Shown piece by piece: positions 8,818 to 17,880 of a DNA stretch of 64,000 nt (its first letter is position 1; the number at the start of each line of letters is the position of its first letter). The DNA is taken from positions 2,294,001 through 2,358,000 of the forward strand of contig CP103416.1 in assembly GCA_024802545.1 (NCBI GenBank). The letters run 5' to 3'. A program made the translations under genes and the position numbers. This DNA comes from SAR92 clade bacterium H455. GTDB taxonomy: Bacteria; Pseudomonadota; Gammaproteobacteria; Pseudomonadales; Porticoccaceae. The notes under the pieces are model-generated. The model was not told the origin of the DNA and searched no databases. It saw only the letters and a list, made by a program, of their open reading frames with translations.

Positions 8818-10434
8818 ATGCGTCTATGGAATGGCTGGGGAAATGAAAACAGCGACTTGCTGATGGAACTCAATAGTGGACTGCGCAATTTGCTGCAAGC
8901 ACTAGTGGGACCAGCCACCCCTTTAGGTGAGGCAACACTGGAACAGGTTATGGCTAAAGTACCAGCCTCCAAAGCTCCCGCCCACCCGCTTATCAGTGCA
9001 GACCCAGAGACCCGAGTGCGTCATGCTCGGGGCCAGAGCCTGCCGGATTGGCTGGCTATGCACAGCGGTGATGTGGACAGTTTCCCCGATGCTGTGGCAG
9101 TGCCCGAGAACAGCGAGCAGGTGCGAGAATTACTCTGCTATGCCAGAGACAATGGCATAGATGTAATCCCCTATGGCGGTGGTACCTCAGTGGTTGGCCA
9201 TATCAACCCAGAGGCCAGCGCGCGCCCGATACTGACCGTTGATATGAGCGCCATGAACAAGTTGATCCACTTCGACCGCGAGAGCCAATTGGCCACCTTT
9301 GGTGCCGGCACAGCGGGCCCCGAACTGGAAGCCCAGCTACAAAAAGAAGGTTATACCCTGGGCCATTTCCCCCAATCTTGGGAGCTCTCCACAGTGGGTG
9401 GCTGGGTTGCCAGTCGCTCCAGCGGACAGCAGTCTCTGCACTATGGTCGCATTGAAAATATGTTTGCTGGCGGCTCTATTGAGACTCTCGCAGGCACTCT
9501 TGAGATACCCACTATTCCCGCCTCCTCTGCGGGTCCCGATATTCGCGAGATGATTCTTGGCTCTGAAGGACGCATGGGCATTATTACCGAGGTGGTGGTC
9601 AGAGTGACCAAACTGCCTGAAGAAGAATCTTTTCAGGTAGTATTCTTCCCCTCTTGGGAAGTGGGTCTGCAGGCCGCCAGAGAATTAATCCAACAGCGTA
9701 TTGCCCTGTCTATGGTGCGCCTAAGTAATCCGTTGGAAACCACCAGCTTACTCTATATGGGTGCTGGCGATGACAGCAGCGGCGTGGTCGCTCTGGAAGC
9801 TGCGCTGGCAGAAAAAGGCATTGGTGCTGGCAAAGTAATGATGACCTTCGGTGTCACCGGCTCCGCTCGCCACTGTGCGACAGCCAAAGAAATGGCCTTA
9901 GATCACTGCACCAGTCTCGGTGGTTTAGCCGATCAAGCTGGCTTGGGGGATAAATGGGCCCATGGCCGCTTTCGTGCACCCTATCTGCGCGATCCTCTAG
10001 GCAGTGCCGGCTATGCGGTGGACACTATGGAGACCGCGGTTGATTGGTCCAAGTTGCCACAGGCTGTAGAGAATATCGAGTCGGCGATTCGCGATGGACT
10101 GGCGGATGAGGGCGAGCAGGTTCATGCCTACACCCACCTCAGCCATGTCTATGGTCAGGGTTCGAGTATCTACACCACCTATCTATTCCGTCTCGGGGAC
10201 AGCTACGGGCAAGCCATGGACCGCTGGCACAAACTCAAGGCTGCAGGTGCCAATCAAATCGTTGCCAGTGGCGGCACTATTAGTCACCAGCATGGCGTGG
10301 GTCGAGATCATCGGGACTATCTGGTAGCCGAGAAAGGCGGCCTGGGCTTGGCGGCGATCAATTCACTGTGCCAGCTATTTGATCCACAGAGCCAGATGAA
10401 CCCGGGCAAACTATTACCTGACGAGCTCAACTAA
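8818..10434 (+). CDS. FAD-binding oxidase, alkyldihydroxyacetonephosphate synthase-like
   Basis: A 538-residue flavoprotein of the VAO/PCMH family. The FAD-binding loop PYGGGTSVVGH is at residues 118-128, and SHQHGVG at 489-495 corresponds to the SHHHGVG active-site motif of alkyl-DHAP synthase (AGPS). The second histidine is replaced by Gln. AGPS exchanges the acyl chain of acyl-DHAP for a fatty alcohol to make an ether bond. Bacterial homologues are mostly uncharacterised and D-lactate/glycolate dehydrogenase relatives also exist, so the reaction is uncertain. The start at 8818 is preferred over an upstream in-frame ATG because AAAGG precedes it. It is followed after 1 bp by the GlpD-like gene and then by a kinase. 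Confidence 0.8.
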   Translation: MRLWNGWGNENSDLLMELNSGLRNLLQALVGPATPLGEATLEQVMAKVPASKAPAHPLISADPETRVRHARGQSLPDWLAMHSGDVDSFPDAVAVPENSEQVRELLCYARDNGIDVIPYGGGTSVVGHINPEASARPILTVDMSAMNKLIHFDRESQLATFGAGTAGPELEAQLQKEGYTLGHFPQSWELSTVGGWVASRSSGQQSLHYGRIENMFAGGSIETLAGTLEIPTIPASSAGPDIREMILGSEGRMGIITEVVVRVTKLPEEESFQVVFFPSWEVGLQAARELIQQRIALSMVRLSNPLETTSLLYMGAGDDSSGVVALEAALAEKGIGAGKVMMTFGVTGSARHCATAKEMALDHCTSLGGLADQAGLGDKWAHGRFRAPYLRDPLGSAGYAVDTMETAVDWSKLPQAVENIESAIRDGLADEGEQVHAYTHLSHVYGQGSSIYTTYLFRLGDSYGQAMDRWHKLKAAGANQIVASGGTISHQHGVGRDHRDYLVAEKGGLGLAAINSLCQLFDPQSQMNPGKLLPDELN

Positions 10435-10435
10435 A

Positions 10436-12061
10436 ATGGCTGAAGTAAGTGCTTTATCTGACCGCCGCTTTACCTCCAGTGACAAACTACTCGCCGAAAT
10501 GCGCAGTGGCGAGTCTCTGGACTGGGACATCATTATTATTGGTGGCGGCATTACCGGTGCCGGTATTTTGCGTGAAGCGGTGCGCCGGGGTTACCGTGCC
10601 CTGCTGCTTGAACAGGGAGATTTCTCCTCCGGCACCTCCAGCCGCTCATCGAAAATGGTTCACGGCGGTTTGCGCTATCTGGCCGCCGGTGACCTAAAGC
10701 TGACCAAAGAGAGCCTTACCGAGCGCGAACGTTTACTTGCAGAAGCGCCGGGATTAGTTGATCGGATTAACTTTTATTTCGCCCTCAGCAAAGGTCTGTT
10801 TCCCGGCCGCTGGGCGATGGCTGTTATTTTAACCATCTATGATTTTATTGCCGGTATCTACGACCACCGCTACCACAATAATCGCCGCCTCGGAGAGCGA
10901 TTTCCCGGCCTCGAACAGGGCCACCTCAATGGTGCGGCCTCCTACAGCGACGCCATGGTGGATGATTCAAGACTGGTAATGAGGGTCTTGCAGGAGAGCA
11001 TCGAAGCTGGTGGCACCGCCATCAACTACAGCAAAGTCAGCCAGCTGCTGGTGGAAGAGGGTCAGGTTCAAGGCGTAATGCTAAATGATTCTGATGGCAG
11101 CGAGGATATTCGCCTGCGCGCTGCTGCAGTCATTAATGCCACCGGTGCCTGGGCCGATCGTCTGCGCAACCAAGTCAATGCAGAAAAACGCATCCGCCCA
11201 CTGCGCGGCAGCCACCTGATTATTTCCCGTGAGCTGATGCCAGTCACTGATGTGCTCACATCACTACACCCTGACGATAAGCGTGGAGTCTATGTCTACC
11301 CCTGGGAAGGCACCACGGTTATTGGCACCACTGATCTCGACCACAGTGAAGATCTGGATATTGAAGCCAGTATCAATAAGGCCGAAGTGGACTATCTGCT
11401 TCGGGCCTTTAATGCGCAGTTTCCCAAGCAAACGATTAGCCGCACCGATATTATTTCCAGCTGGGCTGGGGTGCGTCCGGTCATTGGCTCGGAAAGCTCC
11501 AAGGATCCTTCAAAGGAGCGTAGGGATCATGCAGTCTGGTCAGATAATGGCTTGATCACAGTTAGTGGCGGCAAGCTCACCACCTTCAGACTGATTGCCC
11601 TGGATGCCCTGAACGCTGCTCTGCCCCAGTTACCCAAAGCCAAACCTTTCAGCGACGACCGGGTATTTATCACCCCTGGCCTAACGCCTGAAGATCTAGT
11701 TGCCGATGACCCGATCTGGGCGCAGCGCCTCCTGGGCCGTTACGGAACCCAGGCCAAAGTGATGCTCGACAGTGCACCAGAAGCAGAGCGCCAGCGCATT
11801 GCCGGCACTGACTTCTGCCTCGCCGAATGTCGCTGGGCAGCTCGCCATGAGGCGGTTGCTCATCTCGATGATCTGCTACTGCGACGCACTAGATTGGGCA
11901 TGGTCATGGTTCATGGAGCCATGGAATTACTCCCCGCCCTGGAAGCTATTTGCACCTCTGAACTGGGCTGGAACCAAGACCATTGGCATCTTGAAGTTCA
12001 ACGCTACCTGAGTATCTGGAAGCGTTTTTACAGCCTTCCGGAAGATAACGATCGCACATAA
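10436..12061 (+). CDS. Glycerol-3-phosphate dehydrogenase-like flavoprotein (GlpD family)
   Basis: A 541-residue FAD enzyme. The Rossmann motif GGGITGAG lies at residues 36-43, followed by the GlpD hallmark GTSSRSSKMVHGGLRYL around 65-82. A C-terminal alpha domain (about 390-520) matches the GlpD/GlpA family. GlpD oxidises sn-glycerol-3-phosphate to DHAP and passes electrons to quinone at the inner membrane. Here it is sandwiched with a 1-bp gap between an AGPS-like enzyme and an FGGY kinase rather than glpF/glpK, so its substrate may be a substituted glycerol phosphate (inference). Ordinary glycerol catabolism remains possible. Confidence 0.85.
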   Translation: MAEVSALSDRRFTSSDKLLAEMRSGESLDWDIIIIGGGITGAGILREAVRRGYRALLLEQGDFSSGTSSRSSKMVHGGLRYLAAGDLKLTKESLTERERLLAEAPGLVDRINFYFALSKGLFPGRWAMAVILTIYDFIAGIYDHRYHNNRRLGERFPGLEQGHLNGAASYSDAMVDDSRLVMRVLQESIEAGGTAINYSKVSQLLVEEGQVQGVMLNDSDGSEDIRLRAAAVINATGAWADRLRNQVNAEKRIRPLRGSHLIISRELMPVTDVLTSLHPDDKRGVYVYPWEGTTVIGTTDLDHSEDLDIEASINKAEVDYLLRAFNAQFPKQTISRTDIISSWAGVRPVIGSESSKDPSKERRDHAVWSDNGLITVSGGKLTTFRLIALDALNAALPQLPKAKPFSDDRVFITPGLTPEDLVADDPIWAQRLLGRYGTQAKVMLDSAPEAERQRIAGTDFCLAECRWAARHEAVAHLDDLLLRRTRLGMVMVHGAMELLPALEAICTSELGWNQDHWHLEVQRYLSIWKRFYSLPEDNDRT

Positions 12062-12087
12062 AGTAAAAATAATAGAGCCCGATTGCC

Positions 12088-13662
12088 ATGGAAACAGCAC
12101 CTGACAAACAAGAGTATTTACTCTCTATAGATAACGGCACCCAGAGCGTCCGCGCTATGGTCTTTGATCGAAATGGCCAGCTGATAGCAAAGAGTAAAAT
12201 CGAGATCGAGCCCTATTTTACCACCGAGCCGGGCTGGGCCGAACAGCATGCCGACTATTTTTGGCAAGCCCTCTGCCAGGCGTGCAATCAACTCTGGGAT
12301 CAGCTCGAGATTCCCCGAGAATCAATCAAGGCCATGTCCGTCACCACCCAGCGCGCCACTGTAGTGCCCATGGGCGCAGACGGCCAGCCATTGCGCGCCG
12401 CCATAAGCTGGCTCGATCAACGGCAGATCTACAGCAAGCCAGAGTTGGGGGCAGTGGAGTCACTATTAATGCGTGCCGTGGGTGCCAAAGCAGCGGTGGA
12501 TACTTTTCACACCCAGGCCGAGGTCAACTGGATTGCCGAGCATGAACCAGAGCTTTGGCGGCAAGTGGACAAACTGTTGCTGCTCTCTGGTTATCACAAC
12601 TACAAACTCACCGGTGATTACAGAGATTCTGTTGCCAGCCAGGTGGGTTTCATTCCCTTTGATTTTAAACAGCTAAAGTGGGCTGAGGCCAAAGATTGGA
12701 AATGGCGTGCGATTCCCTCCATAAAGCGAGAGATGCTGCCGGAGCTGGTTGAGGCTGGCGGCGTACTGGGTCATATCAGCAGCGCAGCCGCAGCTGAGAC
12801 GGGCATTCCCCAGGGACTACCGCTTATTGCCTGCGGCTCAGACAAAGCCTGCGAAGTGCTCGGCACCGGCTGTCTGGATAGCAATACCGGCAGTCTCAGC
12901 TATGGCACCACGGCCACTTTTAATATCACCAGCGACAAGTACCTTGAAGCCATTCCCTTTCACCCCGCCTATCCAGGCGTGATTCCCGGGAGCTTTAATA
13001 TTGAGATGATGGTGCCACGAGGCTATTGGATGGTGAGCTGGTTTAAACAGCAGTTTGGTCTCGAAGAACAGTCCGCCGCTGAGCAACAGGGCGTCACGGT
13101 GGAATCACTGTTTGATAATTTATTGCAGCAGGTCCCCGCCGGCTCTGCGGGCCTGACCTTGCAACCCTACTGGGGCGCAGGTGCAGACAATGAAGGCCCA
13201 GAGGCCAAGGGTGCCATTATAGGCTTTGGCGATGTTCACACTAGAGCACATCTCTACAGAGCAATTATCGAGGGACTCACCTATGCTCTGCGCGCCGGTA
13301 AAGAGCGCGTGGAGAAGCACAGCGGGGAGACCATCACCAAACTATTGGTCTCCGGTGGCGGCTCTCAGAGTGATCAGATAATGCAGATTACCGCGGATAT
13401 ATTCGGCATGCAGGTGCAGCGACCTCACACCTTTGAGACCTCGGCCCTGGGTGCCGCCATGGCGGCCGCAGTGGGCAGTGGGATCTACCCGGATTTTGCC
13501 AGCGCAGCGGCCAAAATGACTCACCCTGGTGATTGTTTTGAGCCTATAGCGGCCAATCATAAAACCTACAATCAGCTCTACACTCAGGTCTATTGCAAAA
13601 TGTATCAGAGCCTGAAACCCAGCTATGAAGCGATCCGCAAAATCACTGGTTATCCCAACTAG
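12088..13662 (+). CDS. FGGY-family carbohydrate/polyol kinase
   Basis: A 524-residue ATP-dependent sugar or polyol kinase with two actin-like domains. The N-terminal phosphate-1 motif is DNGTQS at residues 15-20. GSDKACEVLGTG and the adenosine-binding SGGGSQ at 422-427 mark the C-terminal domain. FGGY enzymes phosphorylate glycerol, xylulose, ribulose and similar compounds. This one is not a clear GlpK. It follows the GlpD-like gene by 26 bp, which argues that the kinase product feeds the dehydrogenase. Its stop overlaps the convergent TIGR01777 gene by 4 bp through the shared CTAG. Confidence 0.88.
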   Translation: METAPDKQEYLLSIDNGTQSVRAMVFDRNGQLIAKSKIEIEPYFTTEPGWAEQHADYFWQALCQACNQLWDQLEIPRESIKAMSVTTQRATVVPMGADGQPLRAAISWLDQRQIYSKPELGAVESLLMRAVGAKAAVDTFHTQAEVNWIAEHEPELWRQVDKLLLLSGYHNYKLTGDYRDSVASQVGFIPFDFKQLKWAEAKDWKWRAIPSIKREMLPELVEAGGVLGHISSAAAAETGIPQGLPLIACGSDKACEVLGTGCLDSNTGSLSYGTTATFNITSDKYLEAIPFHPAYPGVIPGSFNIEMMVPRGYWMVSWFKQQFGLEEQSAAEQQGVTVESLFDNLLQQVPAGSAGLTLQPYWGAGADNEGPEAKGAIIGFGDVHTRAHLYRAIIEGLTYALRAGKERVEKHSGETITKLLVSGGGSQSDQIMQITADIFGMQVQRPHTFETSALGAAMAAAVGSGIYPDFASAAAKMTHPGDCFEPIAANHKTYNQLYTQVYCKMYQSLKPSYEAIRKITGYPN

Positions 13663-14570
13663 ACAGCAATAATCTGCTGCAAGGCTTTTTCGAGATCGCT
13701 ATATTGGAATAGATAGTCGCTGGCCAGAAGCTTGTTCGGCAGTACGTATTGCCCCTGCAATAACAGCTCCTCGCCCATTTCACCAAACAGCAGTTTGACC
13801 ATAAATCCTGGCATCGGTAGCACAGCAGGTCGATTGAGTACTGCACCTAGGCTGGCACTAAATTGCGCGTTGGAGACGGGTTTGGGGGCGGTGGCATTAA
13901 CCGCACCGGAAATCTGCGGGTTATTGATGCAGTGCATAATCGCCCCGACCATATCGTCAATATGAATCCACGACATACCCTGCTCGCCACTGCCGATTGG
14001 GCCTCCAAGAGCCATCTTAAAGGGCGGCAGCATCCGCGCCAGAGCACCCTCTTCCCCCAGCACAATGCCAGTGCGCAGATAGCACACACGACTGCCCAGA
14101 GTTTCAAAACGTTTGGCGCTCTGCTCCCAGGTTTTGCACAGCTGGTGGGAGAAGCCATCCACTGCGCTGGAATGTTCATCCACCGGATTGTGGCTCGGCC
14201 CATAATAGCCAATAGCCGAACCGCTGATCACTAGACTGGGTTTGCGATTGTGCGTGCGATTGCGTTCGGCAAAAAACTCATAGAGCCTATCCGTGAGATT
14301 AATCCGACTATCGTAGAAACGCTGCTTGCGACGCTGAGTCCAGCGCCCCGCGGCCAGGGGCTCGCCAGCTAGATTAATAATCACGTCGGGAACATAGTCT
14401 GCTTCCAGTTTCTCAAGTCCCTGAATCAGGCGCGCCGATGCTGGCAGTCGCGCTGCCGCCGCCTCAGGATTGCGTGTCAGTACAGAGAGTTGATGACCTA
14501 ACTGTTCGGCCTGATGGCAAAAGTGCCTGCCGATAAAGCCACTGCCACCGGTGATTAAAATTGAGCTCAT
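13659..14570 (-). CDS. TIGR01777-family SDR epimerase-like protein (YfcH/SDR39U1 type)
   Basis: A 303-residue atypical SDR with the N-terminal motif ITGGSGFIG at residues 6-14, NLAGEPLAAGRWT near 66-78, and SGSAIGYYG near 117-125. These are hallmarks of the YfcH/SDR39U1 family. The family is conserved in bacteria and plastids with no firmly established reaction, and several members are linked to cell division or chloroplast functions. Length is normal (about 300). It is convergent with the FGGY kinase, sharing the 4-bp palindrome CTAG in both stop codons. Probably monocistronic and not part of the kinase operon. Confidence 0.85.
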   Translation of the reverse strand: MSSILITGGSGFIGRHFCHQAEQLGHQLSVLTRNPEAAAARLPASARLIQGLEKLEADYVPDVIINLAGEPLAAGRWTQRRKQRFYDSRINLTDRLYEFFAERNRTHNRKPSLVISGSAIGYYGPSHNPVDEHSSAVDGFSHQLCKTWEQSAKRFETLGSRVCYLRTGIVLGEEGALARMLPPFKMALGGPIGSGEQGMSWIHIDDMVGAIMHCINNPQISGAVNATAPKPVSNAQFSASLGAVLNRPAVLPMPGFMVKLLFGEMGEELLLQGQYVLPNKLLASDYLFQYSDLEKALQQIIAV

Positions 14571-14682
14571 AGATAAAAGGCCATAGTTGTTAAAGCTTGC
14601 ATAGATAGAAAGTGTAATAAGAATTACGTAAAGCTAGGCAGGGTTAGCCTACAAAATCCCACCAGCAGCCGCAATCTTTCCT

Positions 14683-14711
14683 TTGCTCAGGGCCCATTGA
14701 GTTGCTAAGAT
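14683..14711 (+). promoter_or_regulatory. Candidate extended -10 promoter of purC
   Basis: TTGCTC (14683-14688) and TAAGAT (14706-14711) are separated by 17 nt. The -10 is preceded by TGC, making an extended -10. This puts the start about 80 nt upstream of the purC ATG. I see no clear PurR operator. Confidence 0.45.
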
Positions 14712-14799
14712 CCGTGTCTTTACTGATCAAGCTAACTCAAGCGAGATCTAAATACTCGGTCAACTTCAACTACCTTTAAACTACATTCAAGGCATAACT

Positions 14800-15903
14800 A
14801 TGAGTCTTGCTAATAAAGTATTAGCCTCCAACAACGATCTTCCCATTCGCAGCGACCAGCCGGTGCACAGCGGTAAAGTGCGCTCTGTTTACTGGCTCAC
14901 TGAAGCTGACAGCCGTCGCCTGATTGCCGACAAAGGCTATGATGTAGCCGCAGATGCGCCTCTGGCGATTATGGTGATCAGCGATCGAATCTCTGCTTTT
15001 GAATGTATCTGGAAGGGTGAAGGCGGTATGAACGGTGTGCCGGGTAAAGGCGCAGCGCTGAATGCCATTTCTAATCACTGGTTTAAACTGTTCCGCGAGC
15101 AGGGACTGGCCGACAGTCATATTTTGGATGTTCCCCACCCCCTGGTATGGATTGTACAAAAAGCTAAGCCGGTCATGATCGAGGCGATCTGTCGTCAATA
15201 TATCACTGGCTCTATGTGGCGTGCCTACAGTAAAGGCGAGCGCGACTTCTGCGGCATCCAACTGCCAGATGGCTTGAACAAAGATCAGCGTCTCCCCGAG
15301 TTGCTGATTACACCTTCTACCAAAGGTATTTTGACAGGCATTCCCGGTGTTCCGGAAGCGGATGACGTGAATGTCTCCAGAGTTGATATCGAAAATAATT
15401 ATTCCAGCTTTAAGTTCCGCAACCTTGAAGATATCAATGTCTATGAAAAACTGTTGCGCGAAGGCTTTAACCTGATCAGCGATTCACTGGCAGAAATTGG
15501 CCAGACCTTTGTCGACACCAAATTTGAATTTGGCTATGTGCGCGACAAACAGAACAACGAAAAACTGATTTATATGGATGAGGTGGGCACTCCTGATTCA
15601 TCGCGTATATGGGATAGCGCCAGCTATGCGAACGGCAAGATTGTGGAGAACTCGAAAGAGGGTTTTCGCCAGCTGCTGCTCAACCACTTCCCCGATCCCG
15701 ATATTCTGCTGAATAAGAATCGTATGCCTGAGCGCACTGCTCTAGCGGAAGATAATCTGCTACCGGAATCAGTGCTGATGTCGGTATCTGATACTTACAC
15801 TGGTATTGCGGAAAAAATCACTGGCGAGAAAATCACCCTACCGGAAGATCCGAAATCAGAAATTATTGCGATCCTTTCTGAGCAATATGATTTGATTGAC
15901 TAA
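14800..15903 (+). CDS. purC: SAICAR synthetase (phosphoribosylaminoimidazole-succinocarboxamide synthase)
   Basis: A 367-residue long-form PurC as found in Vibrio and other gammaproteobacteria. It joins CAIR and aspartate with ATP hydrolysis in step 8 of purine synthesis. The N-terminal substrate-loop [11 protein letters not shown] (23-33) and [14 protein letters not shown] (about 127-140) are family features. The acidic segment [15 protein letters not shown] (about 260-274) matches the SAICAR synthase signature 2 region. It stands alone between a hairpin-bounded 3' region and a 229-bp upstream gap with a candidate promoter. No other pur genes are in the window. Confidence 0.92.
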   Translation: MSLANKVLASNNDLPIRSDQPVHSGKVRSVYWLTEADSRRLIADKGYDVAADAPLAIMVISDRISAFECIWKGEGGMNGVPGKGAALNAISNHWFKLFREQGLADSHILDVPHPLVWIVQKAKPVMIEAICRQYITGSMWRAYSKGERDFCGIQLPDGLNKDQRLPELLITPSTKGILTGIPGVPEADDVNVSRVDIENNYSSFKFRNLEDINVYEKLLREGFNLISDSLAEIGQTFVDTKFEFGYVRDKQNNEKLIYMDEVGTPDSSRIWDSASYANGKIVENSKEGFRQLLLNHFPDPDILLNKNRMPERTALAEDNLLPESVLMSVSDTYTGIAEKITGEKITLPEDPKSEIIAILSEQYDLID

Positions 15904-15958
15904 GCTGGTACTGAACAAGGTTCCAGTATTCGGGATTCAAATTTCAAAGCCTGTTTAA

Positions 15959-15986
15959 CTTAACCTGAGGGCAACCTCAGGTTAAG
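15959..15986. terminator. 12-bp GNRA-capped hairpin between purC and sdaA
   Basis: A perfect 12-bp stem (15959-15970 with 15975-15986) closes on a GCAA tetraloop. It lies between the convergent 3' ends of purC and sdaA. There is no T-run on either side, so it may act as a 3'-end stability element or a weak terminator for both genes. Confidence 0.65.
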
Positions 15987-15997
15987 CCAGATCAGCC

Positions 15998-17410
15998 TTA
16001 ACATTCAACAATATTAACTGGCACCTCAAGTACATTGGTTGCCAATCCACCTCTAGAAGTCTCCTTATAGCGCACATGCATGTCCTTACCGGTTTTACGC
16101 ATGGTTTCAATTACCTTATCCAGTGATACAAAGTGAGCTCCGTCTCCGCGCAGGGCAATTCGTGCAGCGTGAATCGCCTTTACCGAACCCATCGCATTGC
16201 GTTCAATACAGGGCACTTGTACCAGACCACCAATGGGATCGCAGGTCAGGCCTAGATTGTGTTCCATACCAATTTCCGCGGCATTTTCCACCTGAGCTGG
16301 GGTGCCACCCATCACTTCGGCCAGAGCTCCAGCGGCCATGGAACAGGCCGAACCCACCTCCCCCTGACAACCGACTTCCGCGCCGCTAATCGACGCATTC
16401 AATTTATACAGCATACCAATAGCCGCGGCCGTGAGTAAAAATCTCACCACTCCCTCGGCGGTGGCCGTGGGTACGAAGCGCATATAGTAGTGCAGCACAG
16501 CTGGGATAATACCTGCCGCGCCATTGGTCGGCGCAGTAACCACTCGACCACCGGCGGCGTTTTCTTCATTTACTGCCAGGGCATAGAGAGTGACCCAATC
16601 CAGCACCGAGAGCGGATCTGACATGGCTGCCTCAGGGCGACTGAGCAACTGCTGATGCAGCTCTTTGGCACGCCGTCGCACCTGGAGGCCGCCGGGTAAA
16701 ATACCACCATTGTTCATGCCATTAGCGACACAGGATTGCATCACCGACCAGAGATTTAACAATCCGTCGCGTACCTGCTGTTCGCTGCGCCAGGTCTTTT
16801 CATTCTCCATCATCAACTGAGAAATGCTCATGCTGTGCTCTTTACAGAGTGCCAGCAGCTGTTCTCCAGAGTCAAAAGGGTAGGGAATAGTGCTGGTATC
16901 TTCTACCAAATAATCCTGCTCGGAGGCGTTCTCGTCGACCACAAAGCCACCACCCACTGAAAAATAAGTCTTGCGGGTAACCACCTCGGCACTGCTATTA
17001 AAGGCGGTAAAGATCATGCCATTAGAGTGAAATGATAAGGTTTTCTTGCGATGTAACAGGACATCAGTTGTATCATTAAAATCGATACGATGACCGTCGG
17101 CTCGATTACCTAGGAGTGTAATTGAGCCCCCCTCCCGAATCGCTGCCACGCGCTCGGCGATTGTTGGCACATCAACAGATTCCGGCTGATCACCTTCGAG
17201 GCCCAGCAACACTGCCTTGGCAGTACCATGGCCCTTACCGGTGGCACCCAGAGAACCGTACATCTCCGCCTGTACTCGGGTGACCTCAGTCATTCGACCA
17301 GTTTCCGCAAGGGCCTCAACAAATTGCAACGCCGCGCGCATGGGACCCACGGTATGAGAGCTGGATGGCCCTATACCAACGGTGAATAAATCAAAGGTGC
17401 TAATTGCCAT
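15998..17410 (-). CDS. sdaA: L-serine ammonia-lyase, iron-sulfur type
   Basis: A 470-residue single-chain L-serine deaminase that converts L-serine to pyruvate and ammonia with a labile [4Fe-4S] cluster. The N-terminal signature [12 protein letters not shown] is at residues 13-24. The likely cluster cysteines are Cys348 (GCQGEVG), Cys390 (LTCDPIGG) and Cys401 (VPCIER). The beta domain comes first and the catalytic alpha domain second, as in E. coli SdaA, and length is normal. It degrades serine for carbon. The tdh-kbl pair at 20.4-22.6 kb, which feeds glycine rather than serine, is separated from it by a TonB receptor. Confidence 0.95.
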   Translation of the reverse strand: MAISTFDLFTVGIGPSSSHTVGPMRAALQFVEALAETGRMTEVTRVQAEMYGSLGATGKGHGTAKAVLLGLEGDQPESVDVPTIAERVAAIREGGSITLLGNRADGHRIDFNDTTDVLLHRKKTLSFHSNGMIFTAFNSSAEVVTRKTYFSVGGGFVVDENASEQDYLVEDTSTIPYPFDSGEQLLALCKEHSMSISQLMMENEKTWRSEQQVRDGLLNLWSVMQSCVANGMNNGGILPGGLQVRRRAKELHQQLLSRPEAAMSDPLSVLDWVTLYALAVNEENAAGGRVVTAPTNGAAGIIPAVLHYYMRFVPTATAEGVVRFLLTAAAIGMLYKLNASISGAEVGCQGEVGSACSMAAGALAEVMGGTPAQVENAAEIGMEHNLGLTCDPIGGLVQVPCIERNAMGSVKAIHAARIALRGDGAHFVSLDKVIETMRKTGKDMHVRYKETSRGGLATNVLEVPVNIVEC

Positions 17411-17880
17411 GGTAACTAATGTCCTTTATTACCTAAAAGTGCGCTACCGGCGCACAGCAGAGACCTACAATTATAGACCCGATTCCGCAGATCGCTATTT
17501 GTTGGCAGGCGCGGTTTTATCAACTGCTTTTATCCACTGCAAGGGAGACTTAACCGCGCGCACCATAGCACCATCAACTCAGATAGGGTGCTTAACTAAC
17601 TACCCCCGATGGATATAGTCATGGAACAAAAAAGTGCAGAAAATCAATCCACAGACAAACTGGCGTCTGCCTGAGTAAAGGCCAGCATAGAAGCCTCTGA
17701 CCGTTTTGTAGACCAAGAAGCATTAACCGGCAAAACAAGTTGCTATCTAGGCTTATTGCTTTTAGAGTATTCAGGGCTCAATAGCCCAAATATAAAACAG
17801 GAACGCTATTCAGAGTATAAAAATTACACAATAAGATCACATGTAACTGTGACTATTATTAAATAATAAAAGGGGAAATC
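17411..17880. other. 470-bp intergenic region upstream of the TonB receptor
   Basis: Divergent spacer between sdaA and the TonB receptor gene. It contains no convincing reading frame longer than 20 codons. The right 60 bp are AT-rich and end in AAAAGGGG, a good ribosome binding site for the receptor. I found no clear operator or riboswitch. Confidence 0.6.

Noticed and set aside
17620-17680. Short 17-codon frame in the TonB receptor leader
   Set aside because: No ribosome binding site, no similarity and too short to support as a gene.
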